A stretch of DNA of 64,000 nt from Paracoccus alkenifer. GTDB lineage: Bacteria > Pseudomonadota > Alphaproteobacteria > Rhodobacterales > Rhodobacteraceae. Shown here one piece after another: positions 19,009 through 26,559 of this stretch (position 1 is its first letter; the number at the start of each line of letters is the position of its first letter). The position numbers and the translations under genes were made by a program. The DNA lies in NCBI RefSeq assembly GCF_900108405.1, contig NZ_FNXG01000004.1, forward strand, positions 1 through 64,000. Reading direction: 5' to 3'. Under the pieces are notes generated by a model. The model was not told the origin of the DNA and ran no database searches. It saw only the letters and a program-made list of their open reading frames with translations.

Positions 19009-19683
19009 TCAATAACGGAACATGCGGCGCGCGAGCAGCCGCGCGCCAAGCTGGATGATCTTGGTGATCAGGTAAAAGATCACGGCGGCGACGGCGAACA
19101 GCTCGAACGTGCGGAAGGTCAGCGCGTTCAGATCCTGCGTGACCCCGTAAAGATCGGTGTTCATGCCGACCGTGACCCCAAGCGAGGTCATCAGGATCGC
19201 CCAGACCATCTGGTTGGTCATCGGCAGAAAGGAAATCCGCAGCATCTGCGGCATCACGATGAACCGGAACGCCTGCAATTCGGACAGCCCCAGCGAGCGC
19301 CCGGCCCGCGCCTGGGTATCGGGAATCGCCTTTAGCGCGCCGCGAAAGTTTTCCGCCAGATAGCCCGCGTTGTTGAAGGTGATCCCCAGCAGCAGCGAGG
19401 TCCAGGGGCTGAAGTGGATGCCGAAACTCGCGACGCCGAAATGCGCCATGTAGATCTGGAACAGCGCCGGGGTGTTGCGGGCGATTTCCACCCAGCTGGT
19501 GGCAATCCCCGACAGGATGCGGCTGCGCGACAGCCGAAACAGCGTCAGCACCACCGCCAGCGCGATCCCGATCGCCATCGACAGCAGCGCCACCTGCATG
19601 GTGACCACCGCGCCGTCTAGCATCTGCGGAAGCCGCGCCAGCGCCTGCTTCCACTGGAAGGTATAATTGAACATGACCGCCAT
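19009..19683 (-). CDS. Polar amino-acid ABC transporter permease
   Basis: 224 aa, ATG at 19683 (MAVMFNYTFQWKQALARLP). Membrane protein of the HisM/GlnP class; its EAA loop reads NFRGALKAIPDTQARAGRSLGLS, and VEIARNTPALFQIYMAHF is the typical substrate-side motif. It pairs with the permease downstream. It follows the substrate-binding protein gene by 59 bp in the same leftward unit. Confidence 0.93.
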   Translation of the reverse strand: MAVMFNYTFQWKQALARLPQMLDGAVVTMQVALLSMAIGIALAVVLTLFRLSRSRILSGIATSWVEIARNTPALFQIYMAHFGVASFGIHFSPWTSLLLGITFNNAGYLAENFRGALKAIPDTQARAGRSLGLSELQAFRFIVMPQMLRISFLPMTNQMVWAILMTSLGVTVGMNTDLYGVTQDLNALTFRTFELFAVAAVIFYLITKIIQLGARLLARRMFRY

Positions 19684-19742
19684 GCCTTGGATGAGGGTGC
19701 GGCGGCGCGATCCTGCCGCGCCGCCGGATCAGGCGGGTAAGC

Positions 19743-20552
19743 TTAGCGGTAGACGCCGGGAATGGTCAGACCGGCCGGCTCGCCCTCGCCCACCCATTTG
19801 GCGTAAAGCTCGGCATAGCGGCCGGTGCGGACCTGCTGGTTGATGAACAGGTTCAGATAGTCGATCAGCCCGTGTTCGCTGCGCAGCGCGATCAGCGCCA
19901 CATAGTCGGGCACCATCGGCGCCTTGTCCACGATGCGGATGCCGGGGAAGTTGCCGGATTTCACGTTGGCCTCGGCCACCTCCATGGTCGAGACGGTGGC
20001 GTCCAACTGCCCCTGGCTCAGCGCCAGGAACACGTCGGCCTGGTTCTGATAGGGGCGGAACTGGCCCTCGCCCCATTCCTTGATCTTGCCTTCCAGCCAG
20101 ATCGCCTCATAGGTGCCGGCGGTGGCGCCGACGGTCTTGCCCTTCATGCCCTCCCAGTCGGCCATCTCGACCTTGTCGTTGACGACGACCGCGTTTTCAA
20201 AGGCGTAATAGGGGATCGAAAAGCCAACGGTCTTGGCGCGCTCAAGCGTGTCCGAGGTCGAGGCGACGCCGATATCCACCTGCCCCGATACCAGCGCGGG
20301 GATACGCTCGGGAAAGGTGGTTTCCACGATTTCGGCGGTCACGCCCAGCGCGGCGGCCAGATCGTTGCAATAGTCCACATCGAATCCGACCGGCTTGTTG
20401 TCAGCATCACGCATACCCATCGGCGGAAAATCCAGCACCACCGCACAGCGCAGCTTGCCCGAGGCGATGATGTCGTCAAGCTTGTCGGCCAGCGCCGGCG
20501 CCGCGATCGAGGCCGCCGCAACCGCGGCCGTGATGACAGAGGCAAGTTTCAT
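19743..20552 (-). CDS. Extracellular solute-binding protein family 3 (candidate hydroxyproline binding protein)
   Basis: 269 aa from ATG 20552 (MKLASVITAAVAAASIAAPALA is a Sec signal peptide). It is a periplasmic type-II binding protein: KLRCAVVLDFPPMGMRDADN, PVGFDVDYCNDLAAALG, ASTSDTLERAKTVGFSIPYY and the hinge region are all standard for family 3. It is the first gene of the importer/catabolic unit. An operator-like dyad lies 88 bp upstream at 20640-20658, and a long inverted repeat separates it from the dehydrogenase gene. The ligand is inferred from the adjacent hydroxyproline enzymes. Confidence 0.92.
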   Translation of the reverse strand: MKLASVITAAVAAASIAAPALADKLDDIIASGKLRCAVVLDFPPMGMRDADNKPVGFDVDYCNDLAAALGVTAEIVETTFPERIPALVSGQVDIGVASTSDTLERAKTVGFSIPYYAFENAVVVNDKVEMADWEGMKGKTVGATAGTYEAIWLEGKIKEWGEGQFRPYQNQADVFLALSQGQLDATVSTMEVAEANVKSGNFPGIRIVDKAPMVPDYVALIALRSEHGLIDYLNLFINQQVRTGRYAELYAKWVGEGEPAGLTIPGVYR

Positions 20553-20639
20553 GTCGTTCTCCACTCCCTTTCGGGATCCGGTTCTCCATCTGCCGAATCC
20601 ATAAGTTTTTATTGCCCCTGCATGGCCATAAATCAATCG

Positions 20640-20658
20640 TGAATACACTCTGTATGCA
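20640..20658. promoter_or_regulatory. Putative GntR operator upstream of the importer operon
   Basis: TGAATACACTCTGTATGCA, containing ATACA-CTC-TGTAT (20643-20655), 88 bp before the binding-protein ATG. It differs from the perfect dyad at 22384-22402 at only a few positions. Confidence 0.7.
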
Positions 20659-20715
20659 AAACTTCCGCAGCGTCCGGCGCCGCACCACCCCCAGGACGCA
20701 GCGCAGGCGGCAGCG

Positions 20716-20793
20716 CCGCAGGGGTATTTATACCAGAAAGAAGCATCTTTCGGACAGCCTCGGGATTTCTTTCTGGTCCAAATACCCCTGCGG
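20716..20793. repeat. Long inverted repeat (27-bp arms)
   Basis: Arms 20716-20742 and 20767-20793 match at 25 of 27 positions; each reads CCGCAGGGGTATTT, three variable bases, then CCAGAAAGAA. The loop is 24 bp. It lies between the operator and the ketoglutarate-semialdehyde dehydrogenase stop, so it could terminate that gene. Sequence-related to the TATTTGGGCCAGAAAGAAGAA seen at 60329. Confidence 0.8.
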
Positions 20794-20833
20794 CCGCGAC
20801 GCGGACACCGGGCTGCAAGGGTGGGCGCGTGGC

Positions 20834-22345
20834 TCAGGCCAGATCGCGGGGCAGGATCGCCTCGGGCAGGTTCTGATAGCTGACCGGGCGCAGGAAGCGG
20901 CGGATCGCCATGGTGCCGACCGAGGTCGCGCCGAAATTGGTTGATGCCGGATAGGGGCCGCCGTGGACCATGGCGTCGCAGACCTCGACCCCGGTCGGGA
21001 AGCCGTTGGCCAGCACCCGCCCGGCCTTGCGTTCCAGCACCGGCAGCAGCTGCTGCGCCAGCGTGGCGTCGCCCGCGTCCATGTGCAGCGTTGCGGTCAG
21101 CTGCCCGTTCAGGCTGCGGGCGATGCGCAGCATCTCGTCCGCGTCCCTTGCGGTGACCAGCAGCCCCAGCGGGCCGAACACCTCTTCGCCCAGATCGTGG
21201 TTGCCCAGCCAGTCCTGACCCGAGACCACGAACAGGTTCGGGGTGGCGTTGCGCTGGTCGCACATCGAGGTCAGCGCCTCGCGCACGCCCTGGGCGGCGG
21301 CGATGCGTTCGCGGCCGCGGCGATAGGCCGCGGCGATGCCCTGGGTCAGCATGACCTGCGCGCCGATCTGGGCCAGCGCATCGCGCATGGGGGCAAGGAT
21401 GGTGTCGGCCTGTTCTTGCAGCACCACGGCGATGCCGGGGTTGGTGCAGAACTGCCCGGCGCCCATGGTCAGCGACCCGGCCCAGCCGCGGGCGATCTCG
21501 GCACCGCGCGCGGCGACCGCCTGCGGCAGCAGGAACATCGGGTTCACGCTGCCCAGCTCGCCGAAGAACGGGATCGGGTCGGGGCGCTGCGCGCACAGGT
21601 CGAACAGTGCCCGGCCCCCGACAAGGCTGCCGGTAAAGCCCACGGCGCGGATCAGCGGGTGCTGGACCAGCGCCTGCCCGACCTCAAGCCCGCCGTCGTG
21701 GACCATGCTGAACACGCCCGGATGCAGCCCCAGCCGCTGGCGGGCGGCGTCCACCGCCTGCGCCACGATCTCGCTGGTGCCGGGGTGGGCGGGGTGGCCC
21801 TTGACCACCACCGGGCAGCCCGCGGCCAGCGCCGCCGCGCTGTCCCCGCCCGCGACCGAGAACGCCAGCGGAAAGTTCGAGGCACCGAACACCGCCACCG
21901 GCCCGATCGGGCGCTGCATCAGCCGGATATCGGGACGCGGCAGCGGCTGGCGGTCGGGCAGCGCCGGATCAACGCGGCGGTCCAGATAGTCGCCCTTGCG
22001 GATATGGTCGGCAAACAGGCGCAGCTGGCCGGTGGTGCGGCCGCGTTCGCCCTGCAACCGTGCCTCGGGCAGGCCGGATTCCTGCGTGGCGATTTCGGTG
22101 ATCGCGTCGGCGCGGGCCTCGATTTCCTCGGCGATGGCGTCAAGAAACCGGGCGCGGTCCTCGCGCGGGGAATAGCCATAGGTCCAGAACGCATCCTCGG
22201 CCGCACGGCAGGCGCGGTCCACCAGATCGGGGCTGCCGCAGCTGAATTCATGGGATGGCCCGTGCGCGGGGTCGGACCGGAAGCTGCGGTCCGTGCCGAC
22301 CCATTCGCCGGCGATCAGGTGTTTTCCATGCGGGTTCGAGGACAT
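20834..22345 (-). CDS. 2,5-dioxovalerate (alpha-ketoglutaric semialdehyde) dehydrogenase
   Basis: 503 aa from ATG 22345 (MSSNPHGKHLIAGEWVG). Aldehyde dehydrogenase superfamily: PIGPVAVFGASNFPLAFS, the cofactor-site FTGSLVGGRALFD, the general-base Glu in FFGELGSVNP and the nucleophile Cys in GAGQFCTNPG. GPYPASTNFGATSVGTMAIRRFLRPVSYQNLPE at the C-terminus is typical of the KGSADH clade. It oxidises 2-oxoglutarate semialdehyde to 2-oxoglutarate, the last step of 4-hydroxyproline degradation. Transcribed away from the Pyr2C reductase gene across a shared operator. Confidence 0.93.
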   Translation of the reverse strand: MSSNPHGKHLIAGEWVGTDRSFRSDPAHGPSHEFSCGSPDLVDRACRAAEDAFWTYGYSPREDRARFLDAIAEEIEARADAITEIATQESGLPEARLQGERGRTTGQLRLFADHIRKGDYLDRRVDPALPDRQPLPRPDIRLMQRPIGPVAVFGASNFPLAFSVAGGDSAAALAAGCPVVVKGHPAHPGTSEIVAQAVDAARQRLGLHPGVFSMVHDGGLEVGQALVQHPLIRAVGFTGSLVGGRALFDLCAQRPDPIPFFGELGSVNPMFLLPQAVAARGAEIARGWAGSLTMGAGQFCTNPGIAVVLQEQADTILAPMRDALAQIGAQVMLTQGIAAAYRRGRERIAAAQGVREALTSMCDQRNATPNLFVVSGQDWLGNHDLGEEVFGPLGLLVTARDADEMLRIARSLNGQLTATLHMDAGDATLAQQLLPVLERKAGRVLANGFPTGVEVCDAMVHGGPYPASTNFGATSVGTMAIRRFLRPVSYQNLPEAILPRDLA

Positions 22346-22383
22346 CTGCCGGAGCCTTTCCGTAACATGCGCGTTGTCGCCCC

Positions 22384-22402
22384 TGCATACATAATGTATG
22401 CA
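22384..22402. promoter_or_regulatory. Perfect palindromic GntR operator in the divergent promoter region
   Basis: TGCATACATAATGTATGCA is a perfect 19-bp dyad around a single central base. It lies 38 bp from the dehydrogenase ATG and 33 bp from the reductase ATG, suited to repress both promoters. Same ATACA-N3-TGTAT core as 11881 and 20643. Confidence 0.8.
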
Positions 22403-22435
22403 GTTCGCACAACGACAGAACTGCGGGGGGACAAG

Positions 22436-23458
22436 ATGACCGGCACCATGACCATCGACCAGCTGACCGCCGAGGTCGAGCGGATCTTTCAGGCCGCGGG
22501 CGCGTCCGAGTTGCAGGCGCGCACCGTCGCCGAGGTGATCGTCGCGGGCGAGCGCGACGGCTGCGCCTCGCACGGGATCTACCGGATCGAGGGCTGCCTG
22601 CGCACCATCGAGGCCGGCAAGGTCGACGTCAAGGCGATGCCCGAGCTGGACGACGACGGCAGCGCGGTGATCCGGGTGCGCGCGAACGGCGCCTATTCGG
22701 TGGCCGGGCTGGCCGTCGGGCTGCCAGCGCTGGCCGAACGCGCGCGCGCGCTGGGGCTGGCGGCGCTGGTCATCAACGACTGCACGCATTTCTCGGCGCT
22801 GTGGCCCGAGGTGGAACAGATCACCGCGCTGGGGCTGGCGGGCATCGCCATGTGCCCCAGCTATGCGACGGTGGCGCCTGCGGGGGGATCCAAGCCGCTG
22901 CTGGGCACCAACCCCCTGGCCTTTGGCTGGCCGCGCCCGGGCGGGCGGCCCTATGTGTTCGATTTCGCGACCTCGTTCATGGCGCGGGGCGACGTGGAAC
23001 TGCACCGCATCGCCGGCAAGCCCCTGCCCGAGGGCTGCGCCGTGGACCGCGACGGCAACCCCACCACCGACCCGCAGGCGGCGCTGGACGGCGCGATGCT
23101 GCCCTTTGGCGGGCACAAGGGTTCGGCCATCTCGACGATGATCGAGCTGATGGCGGGCGCCATGATCGGCGACATGACCAGTGCCGAGGCGCTGGATTAT
23201 CTGGGCACCACCACGCTGGCGCCGAAACACGGCGAGCTGCTGCTGGCCTTTTGCCCCGAGCGTTTCGCCGCCGGCCGCGCCGACCCCTTTGCCCGCGCCG
23301 AAACCCTGCTTGAGGCCATCGTCGGCCAGGGCGCCCGCCTGCCCTCGCAACGCCGCTTTGCCGCCCGTGCGCAGGCCGAGGCCGAGGGCATCGAACTCAG
23401 CGCCGAGCAGATGCAGATGCTGGCGCGGATGCGCGAGCGGGTGGGGCTGGCGGGCTGA
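22436..23458 (+). CDS. Delta1-pyrroline-2-carboxylate reductase (malate/L-lactate dehydrogenase family)
   Basis: 340 aa, ATG at 22436 behind GGGGGGACAAG (MTGTMTIDQLTAEVERIF). Ldh2/DpkA family: ASHGIYRIEGCLRTIEAG near residue 43 carries the catalytic His, PLLGTNPLAFGWP the NAD(P) loop, DFATSFMARGDVE the nucleotide-specificity region, and PFGGHKGSAISTMIELMAG the C-terminal hallmark. In this locus it should reduce Pyr2C, made by the AcnX and racemase-like dehydratases, to L-proline. It is the only plus-strand gene of the regulon. Confidence 0.92.
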   Translation: MTGTMTIDQLTAEVERIFQAAGASELQARTVAEVIVAGERDGCASHGIYRIEGCLRTIEAGKVDVKAMPELDDDGSAVIRVRANGAYSVAGLAVGLPALAERARALGLAALVINDCTHFSALWPEVEQITALGLAGIAMCPSYATVAPAGGSKPLLGTNPLAFGWPRPGGRPYVFDFATSFMARGDVELHRIAGKPLPEGCAVDRDGNPTTDPQAALDGAMLPFGGHKGSAISTMIELMAGAMIGDMTSAEALDYLGTTTLAPKHGELLLAFCPERFAAGRADPFARAETLLEAIVGQGARLPSQRRFAARAQAEAEGIELSAEQMQMLARMRERVGLAG

Positions 23459-23478
23459 GCTTTGGTTGCGCGGCCGGG

Positions 23479-23499
23479 CCGGGGGCTGTCTGCCCCCGG
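23479..23499 (+). terminator. Hairpin after the Pyr2C reductase gene
   Basis: Perfect 8-bp stem CCGGGGGC/GCCCCCGG with loop TGTCT, 20 bp after the stop, followed by CCCCCGAGGATATTTAGG. This is also a member of the hairpin-plus-GGATATTT repeat family. Confidence 0.6.
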
Positions 23500-23559
23500 G
23501 CCCCCGAGGATATTTAGGACCGCCCGAACGGGATGGAGCCGATCCCTGCGGTACAGGCT

Positions 23560-24414
23560 TCAGCCCTTGAAGTAATCCGGTTTGCCGGTGGTCCAGGTCT
23601 CGCCCCAATGCTGGCCGCCGCCGTCCACGGTCAGCACCTCGCCGGTGACGAAGTTGCCTGACGGGCTGCCCAGATAGGCGCAGGCCTCGGCGATGTCCCA
23701 GGCGGTGCCGACCCGCATCATCGGGTTCGAGTTGGCATAGGTGGCGCGGACCTCGGGGGTGTAGACGTTCCAACCCTCGGTCTCGACCGCGCCGGGGGCG
23801 ACGCAGTTCACCCGCAGCCCGTATTCTGCCCATTCCACCGCCACCGCGCGGGTCAGCCCGATCACCCCGGACCGCGCGGCGATGGAATGGGCGATGCCGT
23901 GCAGCCCGCCGGTGGTCACCACCACGATATTGATGATGTTGCCGGGGCGGCCCCCGTCGCGCCATTTCCGCGCCGCCGCCTGCATCATGTGCCAGCTGCC
24001 GTTCAGGTTGGTGTCGATCACCGCGTTCCACCCGCCGGGGCTGATGTCGATGGCCGCCTGCGGGAACTGGCCGCCGGCGCTGTTGACCAGGATATCCACC
24101 GGGCGCCCGGCCCAGACCCGGTCCCAGAACGCATCGACCGATTCGCGGTCGCGCACGTTCAGCACGTCGCCGCTGGCGCGGTGGCCGGCGTCGCGCAGCG
24201 CCGCGACCAGCGCATCGATCTTGTCCTGCTTGCGGCCGGTGACGATCACCTCGGCCCCCATGCGGGCGTAAAGCCAGGCCACTGCCCGCCCGATCCCGCC
24301 CGCGCCGCCCGAAACCACCGCCACCTGCCCCGCCAGCGCATCCGGCGCGAACACCATGCGCTGCGTCGCAAGCTGGGCGTCGGTCAGGCCAAACGATGTC
24401 ACGGCGTCAGTCAC
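23560..24414 (-). CDS. Short-chain dehydrogenase/reductase, dienoyl-CoA-reductase-like, atypical active site
   Basis: 284 aa from a GTG at 24414, overlapping the acyl-CoA dehydrogenase stop by 8 bp. The Rossmann motif is VVSGGAGGIGRAVA, followed by DILVNSAGGQFPQAA and the C-terminal NFVTGEVLTVDGGGQH. The canonical YxxxK is replaced by S177-IAA-R181 (HSIAARSGVIGL); loss of the Tyr is known in 2,4-dienoyl-CoA reductases, which this protein otherwise resembles, but they keep the Lys. Co-transcribed with the acyl-CoA dehydrogenase, so an acyl-CoA substrate is likely, comparable to AtuB/AtuG of terpene pathways. Confidence 0.85.
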   Translation of the reverse strand: MTDAVTSFGLTDAQLATQRMVFAPDALAGQVAVVSGGAGGIGRAVAWLYARMGAEVIVTGRKQDKIDALVAALRDAGHRASGDVLNVRDRESVDAFWDRVWAGRPVDILVNSAGGQFPQAAIDISPGGWNAVIDTNLNGSWHMMQAAARKWRDGGRPGNIINIVVVTTGGLHGIAHSIAARSGVIGLTRAVAVEWAEYGLRVNCVAPGAVETEGWNVYTPEVRATYANSNPMMRVGTAWDIAEACAYLGSPSGNFVTGEVLTVDGGGQHWGETWTTGKPDYFKG

Positions 24415-25603
24415 GGGGCATGTCCTTGAGCAAGTCGCCGGCGATGATCAGCTTGCGCACCTCGGTGGTGCCGGCGCCGATTTCCAGCAGCTTGGTGGAA
24501 CGATACAGCCGGTTGATTTCCGATTCCCAGATATAACCCGAGCCGCCGTGGATCTGCACCGCAAGATCCAGCACCTTGTTCACCGCATTGGCCGCGAACA
24601 TCACCGAGGCCGCGGTCAGCCGGTGGATGTCGCCGCGCCCGCCCTCGCCCGCCTCGACATGCGAGGCCGCACCCAGCACTCGCCAGACCAGCGTGCGCAT
24701 CGCCTCGGTCTGGACATACATCTCGGCCAGCATCGACTGCACCATCTGGAAGCTGCCGATGGGCTTGCCGAACTGGCGGCGGGTCCTGGCATAGTCCAGC
24801 GACAGGTCCAGCGCCCGTTCCGCGATGCCCAGGCACAGCGGCGCGACCATGGCGCGTTCAAGGTCCAGCCCGCTCATCACGATGCCGACGCCGCGGTTTT
24901 CCGCGCCGACCAGGTTTTCCGCGGGCACCCGGCATTCGTCGAACACCAGCTCGGCCGTCTGGCTGCCGCGATAGCCCATCTTGACCAGCTTCTGCGCGAC
25001 CTTGAAGCTGGGAGTTTTGGTCTCCACGATGAACGCGGAAATGCCCCGCGTGCCCTGATCGGGCGCGGTCTTGGCATAGACCAGCACCACATCGGCCACC
25101 GGCCCGTTGGTGATGAAGATCTTGGACCCGTTCAGCACGTAATGATCGCCGTCGCGCCGCGCGGTGGTGCGCATCGAGCCCAGCGCGTCCGACCCCGCCC
25201 CCGGCTCGGTCAGCCCCAGCGCCCCGATCTTTTTGCCCGAACACAGGTCGGGCAGGTATTTGCGGCGCTGCGCGTCGTTGCCGTTACGCCAGATGTTGTT
25301 GGCGCACAGGTTGTCATGGGCCACCACCGACAGCGCCATGGCGTGATTCCAGCGTGAAAACGCCTGCATCACCAGCCCTGCCGACAGCAGGTCCATGCCG
25401 GCGCCGCCGTATTCCTCGGGGATGGTGGCGCCCAGGAACCCAGCCTCGCCCACCAGGCGCATCCCGTTTTCGGGCCACCATTCCTCGGCGTCCATCCGCT
25501 CGGACAGCGGGTAAAGCTCGCCTCGCGCGAAACGGTCGGCGTGGTCGAGGACCGCAGCGCGATCGGGGTCCAGTTCGAACAGGTCCGGGTGGTTGGAGGT
25601 CAT
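24407..25603 (-). CDS. Acyl-CoA dehydrogenase, isovaleryl/citronellyl-CoA type
   Basis: 398 aa from ATG 25603 with AAGGAG upstream (MTSNHPDLFELDPDRAAV); the frame above it lacks similarity. FAD motifs: GLTEPGAGSDALGSMRTTA, FITNGPVADVVLVYA, and TRRQFGKPIGSFQMVQ. The catalytic Glu appears to be in GLDLERAMVAP, the position used by isovaleryl-CoA dehydrogenases, while the usual YEGT site reads EIGAGTTEV. It should introduce a 2,3 double bond into a branched acyl-CoA, giving the substrate for the biotin carboxylase complex encoded across the divergent promoter. Confidence 0.9.
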   Translation of the reverse strand: MTSNHPDLFELDPDRAAVLDHADRFARGELYPLSERMDAEEWWPENGMRLVGEAGFLGATIPEEYGGAGMDLLSAGLVMQAFSRWNHAMALSVVAHDNLCANNIWRNGNDAQRRKYLPDLCSGKKIGALGLTEPGAGSDALGSMRTTARRDGDHYVLNGSKIFITNGPVADVVLVYAKTAPDQGTRGISAFIVETKTPSFKVAQKLVKMGYRGSQTAELVFDECRVPAENLVGAENRGVGIVMSGLDLERAMVAPLCLGIAERALDLSLDYARTRRQFGKPIGSFQMVQSMLAEMYVQTEAMRTLVWRVLGAASHVEAGEGGRGDIHRLTAASVMFAANAVNKVLDLAVQIHGGSGYIWESEINRLYRSTKLLEIGAGTTEVRKLIIAGDLLKDMPRD

Positions 25604-25642
25604 CGGGCACAGCTCCTTGGCCGGGGGCGCGTCGGCGCCTGT

Positions 25643-25661
25643 TGATGAACAATATTCATCA
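25643..25661. promoter_or_regulatory. Palindromic operator candidate in the divergent acyl-CoA promoter region
   Basis: TGATGAACAATATTCATCA: perfect 7-bp arms TGATGAA/TTCATCA around a 5-bp centre, 40 bp upstream of the acyl-CoA dehydrogenase ATG. The TetR-family gene at 33520 is a candidate binder (inference). Confidence 0.6.
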
Positions 25662-25676
25662 CTACTTAAACCGAAC

Positions 25677-25699
25677 GGGTCAAGAGTTTTGATTGACCC
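25677..25699. promoter_or_regulatory. Second inverted repeat in the divergent acyl-CoA promoter region
   Basis: GGGTCAA (25677-25683) and TTGACCC (25693-25699), perfect 7-bp arms separated by 9 bp. The arms differ from the palindrome at 25643, so a different regulator or a promoter-overlapping site is possible. Confidence 0.5.
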
Positions 25700-25710
25700 A
25701 AAGAACGCGA

Positions 25711-25740
25711 TTGACACAGACGATGAAGCAGCCTCATTAA
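25711..25740 (+). promoter_or_regulatory. Candidate promoter for the enoyl-CoA hydratase/atuA/carboxylase operon
   Basis: A consensus TTGACA at 25711-25716 and CATTAA at 25735-25740 with an 18-bp spacer, 34 bp before the ATG at 25774. An AAGGAGGA Shine-Dalgarno follows at 25758-25765. Confidence 0.5.
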
Positions 25741-25773
25741 TTACAGGACACAGGCTGAAGGAGGATCAGCGCC

Positions 25774-26556
25774 ATGTCCGATCCGGTCACGACCGCCCGC
25801 GACGACGCCACGCTGACGATTACCATCGCGCGCGAATCGCGGCGCAATGCGCTGAATGCGGATGTGGCGGCGGCGATCATGGCGGCGCTGGATCGGGCCG
25901 AATCGGACGGCGGCATCCGCGCCGTGGTGCTGACCGGCGCGGGCGAGCGCGCCTTTTGCGCCGGCGGCGACCTGCAACCCGCGGCGGACGGCGCGCCGTT
26001 CAGCATCGACGCGGCCGATCCCCGCCACTATGTGGCCGCGCTGCTGCGCCGGATGAACGACTGCCGCCTGCCGCTGATCGCGCGGGTGAACGGGCACGCG
26101 CTGGCGGGGGGCTTTGGCCTTGTCTGCGCCTGCGATCTCGTGGTGGCGCGCGAGGATGCGCTGCTGGGCGTGACCGAGGTCAAGGTGGGGCTGTTCCCGA
26201 TGATGATCCTGCCCTTCCTGCTGCGCAACACCCCCAACCGCGTGCTGATGGAGATGTGCCTGACCGGCGAGCCGATCACCGCGGCCGAGGCCAAGCCGCA
26301 TGGCATCGTCAACCACGCCGTGCCCGCCGCGGAATTGGACGCGAAACTGGGCTGGCTGCTGGCGCGCATCACCGACAAGACCCCCACCGGCATAAGGCTG
26401 GGCAAGCAGTCGCTGGCCAAGATCCGAGAGATGTCGCTGGACGCGGCGCTGGAATACGCCCCCTTCATGCTGGCCAACATGGCCCAGACCGAGGACGCCC
26501 GCGAAGGCTTTGCCGCTTTCGTCGAAAAGCGCCCGCCGAACTGGACGGGGCGCTAG
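25774..26556 (+). CDS. Enoyl-CoA hydratase/isomerase family protein
   Basis: 260 aa with a strong AAGGAGGA ribosome site. Crotonase fold: oxyanion-hole segments ERAFCAGGDLQPAAD and NGHALAGGFGLVCACDLVVA, then LGVTEVKVGLFPMMILPFLLR in place of the usual PEVxxGxxP. This resembles AtuE/LiuC-like members that hydrate 3-methylglutaconyl-CoA-type products. It is the first gene of a plus-strand operon with AtuA and the carboxylase subunits (4-bp gap to atuA). Confidence 0.88.
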   Translation: MSDPVTTARDDATLTITIARESRRNALNADVAAAIMAALDRAESDGGIRAVVLTGAGERAFCAGGDLQPAADGAPFSIDAADPRHYVAALLRRMNDCRLPLIARVNGHALAGGFGLVCACDLVVAREDALLGVTEVKVGLFPMMILPFLLRNTPNRVLMEMCLTGEPITAAEAKPHGIVNHAVPAAELDAKLGWLLARITDKTPTGIRLGKQSLAKIREMSLDAALEYAPFMLANMAQTEDAREGFAAFVEKRPPNWTGR

Positions 26557-26559
26557 GCG

